Translations under genes and position numbers: made by a program
The notes under the pieces: model-generated
Seen by the model: only the letters and a program-made list of their open reading frames with translations
What the model was told of the DNA's origin: nothing
Database searches by the model: none
In this document: positions 11,403 through 21,884 of the stretch, piece by piece
Position numbering within the stretch: position 1 is the first letter of the stretch
How the letters are laid out: each line of letters opens with the position of its first letter
Assembly: GCA_009760855.2 (NCBI GenBank)
Contig: WPIO01000069.1
Span: 491,001 to 555,000, forward strand
Direction of reading: 5' to 3'
Source of the DNA: Cristatella mucedo
Taxonomy: Eukaryota; Bryozoa; Phylactolaemata; Cristatellidae
Length of the DNA stretch: 64,000 nt

Positions 11403-11766
11403 GCTGTTCCATTCCTCCACTTAAAGGCCGTTGGCCACAGAAGCTTTATCTGCAGGTCCTAGACTGTGGAGCTCACTTCCACAATTCTTCCGCTACGACA
11501 ACTACTCTCCTGCTGCCGACTATGGCTCATCCTTTTTCAGCGGTCCTGAGCTGCTACTTCCATGCTACTCACCACCTCTAATGCTCTCCTGACTCTGCTA
11601 TGCTTCCCATATTCTCTTTGTTGCGTGAGACGAAGTCTGTTGGTTACCGAATGCGTACCGAAAGCCGCTTAGGCTGTGAGTGTGCTATACAAAACTCTCC
11701 TGCGTAACACCCACATAGTCTTTATGGCTTTGTGCAGTCACAGACGGAGATACATTACATTACATA
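11403..11766 (+). mobile_element. LINE-B 3' end with ACATT tail
   Basis: Encodes the end of the LINE-B frame (PRLWSSLPQFF-like; SFSAVLSCYFHATHHL) and the conserved non-coding end (GCGTACCGAAAGCCGCTTAG; AACACCCACATAGTCTTTAT). It stops in GGAGATACATTACATTACAT. Confidence 0.88.
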
Positions 11767-12064
11767 GAAAGAGTTGAGTGGGACATTCAAAACTGGCATT
11801 TATACGTATCTGTTTGAAAAACGGAACAGAGCTTGGATCTAAGACTGTCTGAACGACCACTAGGCTGAAGCTCCCGAGTCACAAACTTTCCAAGCAAGAT
11901 CAGCCGCTTTGCACTAAGACCACCCCTTACCAGGTTTAAAAAGGCCTGGTTAAGTGAGTAAGCAGTTTAACCGGCAGCCGGATTTAAACAGCACTGAAAA
12001 ACTCCAGATTGGAAAGTGTAACTACGATGTTACTTCTTCCTTTGAGACCTAATCCCATGGTCTA

Positions 12065-12164
<100 letters not shown>

Positions 12165-12169
12165 ACTTA

Positions 12170-12250
12170 TGTTTGTATAGCACCCCAAGGGAAGTAAATC
12201 TCCATGCAGGCACACTTTATTTGCCGAAGGCTGCACCCCACGTTTTTGGT
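12170..12250 (-). mobile_element. SINE-2 tail fragment
   Basis: TTTGTATAGCACCCCAAGGG and AAATCTCCATGCAGGCAC match the antisense SINE-2 tail. The tRNA-like head is too worn to recognise. Confidence 0.55.
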
Positions 12251-12581
12251 GGCTAAAGGCCAACACCAGGGCATACCAGAGACTAGAGTCATGGCAACTT
12301 ATGAATTCTGACAGCTAGTGAAGTACTTGGATTAGGAAGGTGCAACAATTAGAAATCCCGGGTAGTCGACCGATTCAGCAAGCAACACTGTTTACAAGGC
12401 TGCTCTGAATGTATCAGTGGCCAGGAACTGCACAAAAAAAAGCCAAAGTGGCGAAAGAGCAACAAAACCCATCTCATATACAGAAACAATTATACGATCA
12501 CAGCCGCAAAGGATCGTAATATTTTTTGCATTTTTATCATTGTTATCGGTGTAACCGGGGCAAAAATTGGGCGCTACCCAC

Positions 12582-12884
12582 CTGCTTCCTGGGTATCTGT
12601 CGCCATTCACCAAACACCTTTACACGGGAGTTGTCGATGTATTCGATGCTGTTCTCGCAAGCTGCTAGTATTACGTCGGCTTGCCGGCGAGCATACATCG
12701 TGCGGTACGAACAGTGTAGTCCGTCTGCATGCAGCTGGCGAGGCAGCGTCACGCTCGGGGTCATATCTTCGAGCTCTTCCCGACAGCTAAGCTCGGCATC
12801 ATAAACTTTAAAATCCTCACGGCATTCATTCAGAGTCGCAAGTTTTTTTGCTATTCCATAGTCGCTCAAGCACGTCTGAGACAT
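12582..12884 (-). CDS. ALKBH2: ALKBH2-type DNA dioxygenase, coding exon 1 of 3
   Basis: This exon encodes residues 1-101 of a 252-aa protein that continues at 8383-8241 and 7820-7508. By family knowledge ALKBH2 is a nuclear Fe(II)/2-oxoglutarate dioxygenase that reverses alkyl adducts such as 1-methyladenine and 3-methylcytosine in double-stranded DNA. The ATG is at 12884. Residues 87-101 match the family's damage-probing region: V90-F91 correspond to the human V101-F102 base-flipping finger, followed by GEW and IPRKQ. The exon ends in phase 0 after the AAG CAG codons, with a GTGGGT donor on the minus strand. The N-terminal 70 residues are family-variable, and I see no PCNA-binding APIM motif at the extreme N-terminus. 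Human ALKBH2 is 261 aa, so the length fits. The assignment rests on the three exons joining in frame with conserved motifs in family order. ALKBH3 is the nearest alternative and fits less well in the finger loop. Confidence 0.9.
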
Positions 12885-13009
12885 TGGCTCAGCAAGCAGC
12901 CTACCAGAGGGATACAGTTGGATTTACGTGAGCCGCTGTGCGCATCATCGTGAGCGCGTATATCTATGAAGCAGGCAATTCAGACCCTTAACTGCCAAGT
13001 GTAAATTCA

Positions 13010-13170
13010 TGCGTACCCATCTGTAACTCCAAAAAGTCGCAGTGACTAAGTTACCTATAGGCAGTTGAGTTTTATATTGTGTATTCACAGCGACGAGTAT
13101 TTCAGTGCGCGTACGGTAGGCAACCGACTTCAGTTCGCAGAACGAAGCTAAAGGAAAAGCTGAGGTGAGC
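13010..13170 (-). mobile_element. Worn LINE-B 3' end upstream of ALKBH2
   Basis: Retains CATCTGTAACTCCAAAAAGT and GCGTACGGTAGGCAACCGAC in LINE-B antisense order. It lies 126 bp beyond the ALKBH2 start codon, so it is in or next to that gene's 5' UTR or promoter. Confidence 0.6.
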
Positions 13171-13313
13171 CGCCTGGGGGAACTGACCATGGGGCCCCGC
13201 CCCCCCGTTGCGGCAGCGGCCCGTTGCCTCAACCCGTAACCGGAAAGGAGAAAATTATCAATCCGGCACTGACAAGCCTTCGTCTACTCAGAGAATTTTT
13301 GTAATTCTTACAT

Positions 13314-13380
13314 TTATAATAATAGTAACCCATTTGATAAAGCGCCACCAGATAACCCAATTTCTTTATGGGCTTGAGTG
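13314..13380 (-). mobile_element. LINE-A tail remnant
   Basis: AATAATAGTAACCCATTTGATAAAGCGCC is the family tail in antisense, followed by a worn version of the TCAGAGAACTCAATCTC block. Confidence 0.55.
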
Positions 13381-14208
13381 AATTAAAAAAAAGTGTCTTC
13401 AAATCCCTAACGCGTAAGTTTATGTTTTTCGTAGTTATGCAAACTGGAACATACGGACCACCCTATAGCCAAGCAACAAACGCTAACATCTCACAACCAA
13501 CGTCTCTCATCTTAATAATAATCCAAGGATAAGCTGTATATATGACGACAAATGTATGAGAAACTGCAATCAAAGATTTACAATGCAAGACTATCTACCG
13601 GAAAAGTTTCGCACAGCCGATTTAAGGTGCGAGCGCTGGCGGGTCGCCAAGCTCTGCAATGCAAGTTGATTTTACTCAAGAATCCACAGCTTCTGCCGAG
13701 AAATGAATAATTTCCAATAATATATGCGACAATAATTTCAAATTTGGGTGAACATTTATAAGCGCTAATTTTTTTTAAACAAAACTGTTTTCAACTAGCT
13801 TTCAAACTGTTCTTGTAGGTATATTATTTATTGCAGGGTCCTTTGTTAAGAATATATGGTCTGAATAATATATGAATAATATATGGTCTGAGGGAATAGT
13901 GCTGAGTTCGATTCGCTAGACAGTTAGCAACAGTGGGCCTAAGTGAATGTGAGTCGCCTTCAGCTTGCAAACTCTAGTGACGGCGCAGTCAAAATACAGC
14001 ATTTAAGCCTTCGTGATTTAGCAGATTCGTGCCTGGGTGTTTAAACTAGTGATATAATGGTGTGGTATTCGTCTTACAGTTCGTTGATGCACAATGTCAC
14101 TGTACGTTTGATTCAGTTTTAAAATTTAACGCCTCCCCAAATTTCACCGTGTCAAACACTCTTTCGAGGGAAAAACAACCCATTTGCATCGGTAACCTAT
14201 GTTGTACG
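13381..14208. other. AT-rich spacer between ALKBH2 and the GC-rich block
   Basis: A small local duplication (AATATATGGTCTGA twice, 13852-13890). Nothing else recognised. Confidence 0.5.
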
Positions 14209-14757
14209 ACAGTGGCTCCGGCTGCTGTTGTTGTACTGGGAGTCTCACGGAGAGACAGTGGGCGCGGTAAACGAGACTCTCTTTATTCCTCACAAGGGCG
14301 CACACATGAGAGTTTAATCAATTGCAGCAGACGACACGAAATACAACCTGCATTAGTGGCCCGACGCATAGCTGCTTCTGTTGGCCTCAGGTGAGGCATG
14401 TATGTGCATTAGTGTCAGGCGCTTCGCTAATTACAGCAGCAGCAGCAGCCGCAGCAGCCGCATGGGCACACAACCCCTACGGTGGGGCGCGGCCAACGCG
14501 GAGAAAGAGCCCTAACCGAAGACACTCGTGACTATCAGCGCTGGTCCAGGAATGCGTCGGCCTGTGCAGGCAGCTCTAGTGTCCCTGCCGTCACTTCACC
14601 TTCTCCTTATTCATCAATGGAAGAGGCTTCTGCTTCTACCTCTCTGACGGATGCGAGGAAAGTGAAGGCAGTTTCGTTACGAAAATAATTGCTTTGCCCT
14701 CGTCCGCCCGGAGGCCGGTATCCCTAAATTCTAAATTCTACCCAAGTACAACGGATT
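14209..14757 (-). other. GC-rich block with LTR-like features, identity unclear
   Basis: Between AT-rich flanks lies a GC-rich stretch that starts with TGTTGTAC-type sequence. On the minus strand it carries AATAAAGAGAGTCTCG and ends CCAGTACAACA, features seen at LTR R-U5 ends. GTTGTACTGGGAG near 14232 is mirrored by CTACCCAAGTACAAC near 14742, suggesting short terminal inverted repeats. A (CAG)n run is at 14434-14459. No target duplication or coding domain was found. It may be a solo LTR, a MITE or an unrelated exon-like block. Confidence 0.3.
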
Positions 14758-14971
14758 CATTATAGAGACCGAAGTGCCCGCGTACACGCGCAAGCGCACG
14801 CACGCACACGCATTCGCAAAATGCAAGCCACGGGTGCTATTACAACGTATTCGGCAGTGTCCGCAGCATTCATTGGAGATTTTTGTTGAGTGGTTTAGGA
14901 GCTGAGAGAAAGCGTAATCTTGTTTTCGTACAAAGATAGTTTGGACATAAGATAAGACCTTTGTGATTTAG

Positions 14972-15021
14972 TACTGACATATAGACATACTGACATATAG
15001 ACATACTGACACCATAGACAA
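14972..15021 (+). repeat. 16-bp tandem repeat, three units
   Basis: Three head-to-tail copies of TACTGACATATAGACA, the last with a two-base change. Confidence 0.85.
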
Positions 15022-15289
15022 CTGTGGTAAAAAAGTACTACCCGTACTCGACAGCTTATGAGCAAACGCTTTTTGCATGACTGCTAAAAAGAGGAGTTGA
15101 GGTAATCCGCCCACCAATATAGGGCTGAATTCGACAGGCTAGCTGACATCGATCAGCCGCACCTGTGGGATGAAGACTGATGGGACTAGCTGAACTAGCT
15201 GGGTTGTCTACTGAGCTTCCCATGCAGGTGCGAAGCACTTCTCACGATCCCATCACAGCCGCTCAACGATCATGCTTTATGCTTATAGA

Positions 15290-16465
15290 TGATGATGTAT
15301 CTCCGTCTGTAACTCCACAAAGACTACGCCGGTGCCATGCAGGAGAGCTCTGTGTAGCCCACTCACAGCCTAAGCAGCTTTCGATACGCATCCGGTAGCC
15401 AACAGCGTTAATCTCAAACAACAAAGAGAAAGTGGGAAACGTAGCAGAGCCAGGAGAGCAGTCGAGGTAGTGACTAGCATGGAAGTGGCAGTTTAGGACA
15501 GCTGGAAAGGATGTTGTCAGCTGACGCTCTAACGGCACGCAAGTGACGAAACGCAGACACCGAGGGGGAGCTTCAGCACTCGCGAATTCCGCAAATGCTC
15601 GTAGCGCTACAGCACACAGCTGTTCTCCCCTCCATCTTGCTTCCCACTTACTTGCTAGTCGGCTCGCCTACCTCCCAGCCGCACTCGCACCGGTGAAGTC
15701 GCGTCAAGGGCAAGCCGGTGTGTACGTCGTGTCACGGAAAGCCTGCACCTACGGGCCGAGCACACAAGCTACACGTTACGTTACGTTACGGGCGCGCAGC
15801 CTTCACCCGCAGAGCACTTAGTCCACAAACGTGCCGCAGTCTGCAGCTGGAGAAAAGTAGTCTTTGCTTAAGAATTGTAGAAGTGAGTTCTACAGCATAG
15901 GACCAGCTGAACAAAAAATTCTGTCGCCAACGGTCTTTAAGGGGCGGGATAGAACAGCTAATGTTTGCCCATACAGGACTTGAGGGCGCAAGGAGGCTGG
16001 AACTGGTGCAGCCGCTCAGCTCCTGGGTAGGGTGTTTCTTAGCCAAGCAATCTTTTCCCCTATAAAATTTAGCCAGCTGGTATACCCTACGCACGATGTC
16101 TTATTAGCCACGGATCAGGCGTGATGGCAACCTGTAGAAGAAGTCTCACCAATAAAGTTTTAAACTTTAAGCAGGTATTAAAGAGGACACATAAATTCCT
16201 AATAACTGCGATGGTATCGCAACAGCGTCACAAATTAGAAGAGTAAAATCTCCAAGACCTACTTTAAGCTCGGGAGAACTAGCTATGGTTCTATCGTTGT
16301 TTAGCTTAGAAAATTAGCCGACGTTTATGAACTGACAACTGCAAGGCAAGCATTTAGTTTACCATTGCTAAGTCTAAGGAAATTTTCCGACATCTAAGAA
16401 CTAGTGCCTGCAAGGGAAGCATTCAGTTAACAGTCCACGAAGTTTACTCCGACAGCTTAAAAGAC
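15290..16465 (-). mobile_element. Long worn LINE-B copy interrupted by a GC-rich insertion
   Basis: Antisense LINE-B runs from its 3' end (ATGTATCTCCGTCTGTAACT at 15295) through the PRLWNSLP region near 15870, the AVRP/VDNKLAVP region near 15960, to the RT segment FLKLNDDKTE near 16290-16350. It is split at about 15515-15840 by an unrelated insertion. At 16285-16430 a roughly 70-bp piece of the RT region is repeated in tandem. Confidence 0.75.
15515..15840. other. GC-rich insertion within LINE-B
   Basis: About 325 bp of CpG-rich sequence with no LINE-B similarity separates two halves of one LINE-B copy. It contains a short (ACGTT)n array at 15774-15790. Both ends carry an AGCTG-type motif (CAGCTGACG / CTGCAGCTGG). 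No coding domain was recognised. It is probably an unclassified short mobile element. Confidence 0.45.
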
Positions 16466-17101
16466 GTAAACAGCTGGCTCTTTTCGGAGCGGAAGTTGCA
16501 GCCGATCCCATTGTCACGAGTAGGCTTTTCTTGCGGCTTCGTATCAACGGCAAACAGCCGACGATCGAAACGGGCACCCGTGAAAATCAAGAGGTGTCTG
16601 ATTTGTGGGCTTTGATCAGACCGGCACATGTGATAAACTGAACCTAGCCGGGCAAGTACAACTTGAATCCCACCAGTGCCTTGTCTGCCAATATTGCCGT
16701 TTGCTCAGTCGTTGAAGTAGAAGAGTTTCCGACACTTTTACATGCAGCAGGCGTGTTGACAGCATCGTTTTGCAGTGTAAAGCAGCTGGGCAATGAGCAA
16801 ATCCTGAGCTCAGAGGGGGTTTGGGCAGAGACACCGCGCACACATGCCGGCATATCGCTCATTAGAAGTAAACCTGCTGCTTCCGGTCGACAGCCTTACG
16901 AGTTCGAGTCAGGGTCCCTGACAGCAGGTATGGCCAAAGCAGCAATTGACTTCTGAATCAGTAGCGTGGCTTACGTTGGGTGCCTGGCGGTCGTCAGAAT
17001 GGCCAAGGCTTGCTCACTTGGTGTTGCGTGATCTGACCTACTATAGCCGACCAGCCCGTGGTGCTTTGCTCGTAGACGGTCAGAAGCAACTACAGCAGAT
17101 A
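16466..17101. other. Unassigned stretch before the LTR
   Basis: Moderate GC with open frames of 60-97 codons on both strands and no recognised domain. TTACGAGTTCGAGTCAGGGT near 16896 resembles a tRNA B box but lacks an A box at the right distance. Confidence 0.35.
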
Positions 17102-17105
17102 ATTC

Positions 17106-18435
17106 TGTAGCGCCCGGCTGGCTTTGGCTGAATTTTAGCGCGAACATGAGCTGTTCGGCGGCGGGCTAGAGCCCCTTTGTCCTGGAGCAGTGAGCCAGAG
17201 AGGAGCGTCAGTGCGGTTAGAGAGGAAGCGCTTAGGAGCAGGCCAGGAAGCTCTGAGACGAGCGGCGGCGATTCGGCCTTTAGAATTGGTCCGATACTCG
17301 CGGAAGCTGCTGATAGATGTTGGCTGGCCTGTCAACCCCCGCCTTCCCTCTTTCCAAGAAAGAATCTTCTGGAACCCATTCGCCATTCAAGCTGGACGGA
17401 GGTACCCTTCCAGTGGCCTGGGGACGGTAGTAATTCCTTTCTGTAATGGGCCAAGGTGTCCGGGCCCAATACCACTAAGCTCTTGCCCATTGTTCCAGCT
17501 AGGTATTTAAGAGTCGAGCGACGCTCGCTCTTGGCCTCGTGTCTTTTTGTCTGTGGTCTTCTGTCTTTGGTCCGGCTCCGCCGTCGGACTCGTTTTCTCT
17601 GGAAGCGAGGGAGGAGGACGGGCTGTTCGCCAGCGATTGACGGAACAGGACGAGACAGCGCGCTAGGAGGATTCGGTGGACTCCACCGAATACGGTCGTA
17701 TCGCGCCCGAGCTGGCATTTTGTGTGTTCTTTTGTGTTTTGTGTTTCTTTTGTGTCGTGTGTGTGCGCGCTAGCACGTGGTCTCGGCATAGGGATTTGCC
17801 GGCGCGAGCTAGGTGTAGTTGGCGTGTGTGGAGCTCTAGTTCACCGGGTAGGGTTTAGGCTCCGGGTCGCGCTTCAGTGTGGAGAAGTATTTCCTCCGCA
17901 GGAGTGCTTGAGTTGGCGTGTGTGGAGTATTCCGGTCGCACTGGTGGAAACCGAGTTCTAGTTCACCGGGTAGGGTTTAGACTCCGGTTCGCACTTCAGT
18001 GTGGAGAAGTACTCCCTCCGCTCGAGTGTTTAAGTTGGCGTGTTTGGGGTATTCCCTCGGCACAGGTGGGAACGGATTCCTAGTTCACCGGTTAGGGTTT
18101 AGGGTCCGGGTCGCGCTTAGTGTAGAGGAGTATTCCCTCCGCAAGAGTGTTGAACGTGCGAGGAGTGTGGAGATAAAGCTGAACTAGACGCGCAGCGACT
18201 TTGTGCGCTTGCGAATAATGTTCAGTAAAATCCCCAATTTGTGTGTCTTGCTTCCAATTCACGCCGCGGACTCACGGCCCCCTTTAGTAACGGTAAGCAG
18301 GTCAGCGCCAGAAACGCTCGTTTCGTGGCGGCCAGCTTATTGCACGGAGGCGCGCACCGAAGGGCATTAGGCGATAGGCTACGCCGCTAGGTAAGCGGCA
18401 GGTCAAGCTTACCCCGCCGAGCCTTCGGCGTTACA
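17106..18435 (+). mobile_element. Probable solo LTR, about 1.33 kb
   Basis: It starts TGTAGCGCC and ends GGCGTTACA (imperfect inverted termini, TG...CA) and is flanked by ATTC on both sides (17102-17105 and 18436-18439), a 4-bp target duplication as expected for Ty3/gypsy-type integration. A TATTTAAG box lies near 17505, and AATAAT/AGTAAA signals near 18215-18228 are followed by a GT-rich stretch, the expected U3-R-U5 layout. No internal gag/pol region or second LTR is present. Confidence 0.6.
17816..18180 (+). repeat. 121-bp tandem repeat inside the LTR
   Basis: AGTTCACCGGGTAGGGTTTA recurs at 17839, 17960 and 18082 (third copy slightly changed). Each copy is followed by the TCCGG-TCGC-CTTCAGTGTGGAGAAGTA block and a CCTCCGC motif. 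Three units with a period of 121-122 bp, the last partial. Likely U3/R-region duplications that arose within the element. Confidence 0.85.
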
Positions 18436-18494
18436 ATTCGCCGGTTCCGACGATAGTGCCGCCGGAGAGCTGAGGAGAGGTCCGAATAAAGAGC

Positions 18495-19062
18495 TTTCCC
18501 TCTAGCAAATGTAAAAGGCTTAGAAAGAGATTGAGTTAATGGAATGGAATGTATCTCCGTCGGTTACTCCACAAAGCCACAGAGACTACATCGCTTTTAC
18601 ACGGGAGAGTTTTATATAGCCCACTCGCAGCCTAAGCGGCTTTCGGTACGAATTTACTGGCTCACATACTTAATCTCTCGCAACAAAGAGAAAGTGGGGA
18701 GCATAGCAGAGTCAGGAGAGCAGTTGAGGTAGTGAGTAGCATGGAAGTAGCAGCTCAGGACGGCTGGAAAGGATGTGCCCTAGTCGGCAGCAGGAGAGTA
18801 ATTGTCGTTGCATAAGAATCGTGGACGCGAGTTCCGCAGTCTAGGACCTGCAGAGCTAAAGCTTTTGTTGCCAACGGTCTTTAAGCAGGGGAATGGCAGA
18901 GCTAATTTATTGTCCATACAGGACCCGAGGGCACGAAGAGGCTGAAACTGGTGCAGCAGTTCAGGTATGGAGGAGCCAATCCATGTAGGGCCTTGTGGGT
19001 CAGCGTAAGAGCTTTCTCTGAGGATGCTATATCAAGTGTATTATTATTATTATTATTAAAGA
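18495..19062 (+). mobile_element. LINE-A tail broken by an antisense LINE-B
   Basis: GCAAATGTAAAAGGCTTAGA, then AAGAGATTGAGTT at 18505-18538, resumes at about 19010 with CTCTGAGGATGCTATATCAA and an (ATT)n tail at 19037-19060. The gap is filled by the LINE-B copy at 18539-19010. Confidence 0.8.
18539..19010 (-). mobile_element. LINE-B 3' end inserted into LINE-A
   Basis: It begins with the antisense tail (AATGGAATGGAATGTATCTC), continues through the 3' block and the C-terminal RT segment, and stops in the HGLAPSYLAELLHQ-coding region (about 18990). It is 5'-truncated, as usual for LINE insertion. Confidence 0.88.
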
Positions 19063-19672
19063 GCCGACGAAAAAGATTTGAGGAGAAAGAGCCGACGCTC
19101 GGTGAGCAGAAGAGAAAGCCGACGGGAGGACGGCGGGCAATGTCATGGTAGCTGACGCGCTGAAGGCTGCTGCCGCAGGCAGCATGCTGAGTGGCGATGG
19201 CCACTGCTGGGTCTGCCGCAAATAGATGACGACGACAAATGACGCCAGCCGATGCGCCAGCTGAAACGGACGTAAAGATGACGAGCCGGCCTGAGAGCTG
19301 GGCGAGCCCTGCTCTATTTCCCCCACCCCCCCCCCGAGGCTCTGGGCCAGGGAGCTCGGAGGCGGGGCTTGCGCCAGTTGCCCCCGGCGACCTTTTTGGT
19401 TGGACCGCACCACTGCCTAGCTTTCGTAACCGGCGCCCGAACGCATGCGTTGTATTCGCCGGTCGTGTCGGACTTTAGCCAATGCTACGGTCCTTCGCTG
19501 TCGCTCGCATTAATTAAGCGCAGCTTCGTGGAACTCCCATTGTTATCTGAAGTAGCTGTGCCGAGCGAAGCCAGCGACAGCCACGGCTTTATAGCCGCCG
19601 CTGCAGTACCGGGCACAGCCGGTCGGCGCTCAGTAGCTGCGTGAGCGGTTGAAGCGACGGAGTCTGCACACT
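19060..19672 (+). promoter_or_regulatory. CpG-rich promoter / 5' UTR block of the transporter gene
   Basis: GC- and CpG-rich sequence directly upstream of coding exon 1 contrasts with the AT-rich surroundings. It includes a C9-type homopolymer near 19327. No TATA box is obvious close to the ATG, consistent with a CpG-island promoter. It starts right after a truncated LINE-A tail with an ATT repeat at about 19040-19060. No transcription start can be fixed by eye. Confidence 0.45.
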
Positions 19673-19855
19673 ATGGACAATCCAGATGGGAGCGCTGGCT
19701 CGGCCGCTGAGCGCGTTGAACGAGAGCCTCTGGCGGCAACTGCGGCTGTGACCGCCGATCGCCCCCAAACCGAAGCTGCCCCGGTGGTCTCCAAGCCGAT
19801 GAACGCTGCCATGCTGATCGTCACCGGGTGTCTGGTGCTCGAATGGTTCAGGCTG
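19673..19855 (+). CDS. MFSD4/NaGLT1-type transporter, coding exon 1 of 4
   Basis: First coding exon (61 codons) of a 551-aa major-facilitator protein. The ATG at 19673 is the first in frame. Residues 1-42 are a polar, Ala/Glu-rich cytoplasmic tail, and residues 43-61 start transmembrane helix 1 (MLIVTGCLVLEWF). The exon ends in phase 0 at a consensus GTGAGT donor at 19856. It lies in a GC- and CpG-rich block (about 19060-19900) that probably holds the promoter. The next exon, 10.8 kb away, completes helix 1 with the family-typical GLYQDIIGPTLPFL. Family knowledge: MFSD4A and MFSD4B/NaGLT1 are 12-helix plasma-membrane proteins, and NaGLT1 is a sodium-dependent glucose carrier. Substrate cannot be inferred here. 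Confidence 0.8.
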
Positions 19856-20424
19856 GTGAGTGCCTCGGTCGAATTAGGCTGCCGTCTTGGTGCTTAATCT
19901 CCGGCCTTCGCAGCATCGCGATGATTTGGTAGTAAGCCTTGGTTCGCTGTGCCCCGAAGAGGAAGTTATTGTACACCGGGCTGACGGTTCGTCTATGCCA
20001 GCCGCCCGAGAGACAGGCAGGGCGTGATTGGTGGTGCTCTAGCCTGCTTTGCTCACCTGCTTTTGGTAGCGCTGTACTTCAAAGAAAGGGAGCAGTGGAC
20101 TGTCCCGACGTAGGACTGCTGAACGGAGGCTGCAGCAGATGCGGCATGGCTAGGTTGTAGCCTCTTCGTTGCTTTGCCACCGAAGTAGACTTTGTAGCTC
20201 CTGGCGATACTTTATTGTTCGTAAGCAATCCTATTGTTGTCCGTAGGCCAAATAGCCTCCACCTCAGGCCTCTCCATTAAAAAAAGTTTACTGAACGTTG
20301 GAGCTAAATGCTGAATGCTGATTCAGCATTCTCGACTGAATGGTGACAGCAGTGCAATAAGGGTTACCAAGACCAACAATTAAAACCCCGACCTGTTTCT
20401 ACTTTACTGTTGCACCTGCTTCTG

Positions 20425-20632
20425 CCTGCATTTGGTGGATCCTTACGATTTGTCTTGTAGGTGCTTGTGTTTGCTCCCACCATGCATGCTACAACTAACC
20501 ATACATTTACTAACCATAACTTTACATGTTGACTTTGTGTCGGTTACCTCTAAACAATATTATGCTTACTGACATCTGGATGTAAAAATTAGGTTTTCCG
20601 AGAGAGCTTTAAAAATGTGTTATTATGATAAC
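20425..20632 (+). mobile_element. Worn LINE-A 3' UTR
   Basis: GCATTTGGTGGATCC, CATGCATGCTACAACTAACC, TTGACTTTGTGTCGGTTACC and a terminal TGTGTTATTATG are in LINE-A order. It lies sense in transporter intron 1. Confidence 0.6.
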
Positions 20633-20639
20633 CTTTAGG

Positions 20640-20795
20640 CTGAGGCCTCGAGGGAATGGATAATCATCTCATTCATCAGCCTTGTGCATAATCAGCAATG
20701 ATTCTGCTTGTAGTAGGCAACTTAGGATAGGCAGCTTGCTGCTAGATTTGAGCCTACGACCTGGTTGCATCCCATTGAGCGGCTAACATATTTTG
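20640..20795 (-). mobile_element. SINE-3 candidate (tRNA-derived, antisense)
   Basis: Reverse complement shows a B-box-like GTCGTAGGCTCAAATCTAG followed by a body with CAAGGCTGATGAATGAG. Similar order occurs at 30395-30560 and 52133-52265. Copies are diverged, so the family is tentative. Confidence 0.4.
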
Positions 20796-21204
20796 TCACG
20801 TGGAGAAATCTTGTCAAATACTTCTTGGTTGTCATGATTGAACAGGATAGACTACTGTCCTTCGATGCCCATCAGAGTTATTTCAAGCATCTGCTGTGCA
20901 TTTTCATCAAATGCTCAAGCCAAATTGTTCTGCTTGAACAGACCGTTGCCCGACCATTTGACCTGCTGTAGTTTGGGACCAAAAACTAATTGGATGGCTG
21001 ACTTAATGTGAGTCTACATGGCACCTTCTCTTCAAGGGCTTGCTTTGAGCTGATAGTCTTATAGATCTTTTGGCAGACCTGACGTGCTTTCTGTGATGCC
21101 GATCAATAAAAAGCTTGGGCATATCACCCAACCAGCTTGTTCCTATAGAATCTCAATGGCTGTAATTGGCCTGCCCTTTTTCAGCTCGAAAGAAAGGTTA
21201 GCTT

Positions 21205-21345
21205 ATTTAAAGTCTTATTGTACAGTGACAGAAGAGCCTTAACCGCTATCACCATCGATTGCTGTGGGCAATAAAAGCTTGCCCCAGGACTCGAACCCAC
21301 GGCCTGGGACGTAAAAAGCAAAACCTACCTCGGCCTTCATGCCTT
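21205..21345 (-). mobile_element. SINE-1 copy
   Basis: Antisense body (GCGACAGAAGAGCC variant) and a B box ACTCGAACCCACGGC with a damaged anticodon-arm palindrome. It lies in transporter intron 1. Confidence 0.75.
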
Positions 21346-21599
21346 GTCCCTCTTTATGGAAAGTACATAGTCGAGCCTAGAGTTGTGCACTATGATGCGT
21401 ATTGTAAAAACTAGACTACCTTTGAATTGGGGTTAACAAATCCCGTTGCAACAAAGCTACCACTTGGTTACCAAAGGGCAATGGCTAGATTGCCACCTGG
21501 ACTTGGCACCCAGTCTTCTGTTTCTCAGGAACTGTTCCACGAAAATATTTAGGTTATTATTATTATTAAGGAAGTTTATTGTACTTATTTCTTTTATCC

Positions 21600-21657
21600 A
21601 ATAATACGTTACTATTGCTGCCAGCTGCCCTCTTTCTCAACCTCTCTTTCCATCCCT

Positions 21658-21701
<44 letters not shown>

Positions 21702-21832
21702 ATGTTCTCCTCTCTTCTTCTTACTCTCTTCTGCTCTCTCTTTCTCTCTCCCTTCAATCTGGCTCTGGTTTCCCTCATCACTGTCTTCTAAGTGCTTTGT
21801 ATTCTACTCTGGCCTCATCCTGTCCTCTCTCC

Positions 21833-21884
<52 letters not shown>

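Noticed and set aside
18436-18495. Primer-binding site after the LTR, implying a full element
   Set aside because: The sequence after GGCGTTACA does not start with TGG and flanking ATTC repeats favour a solo LTR.
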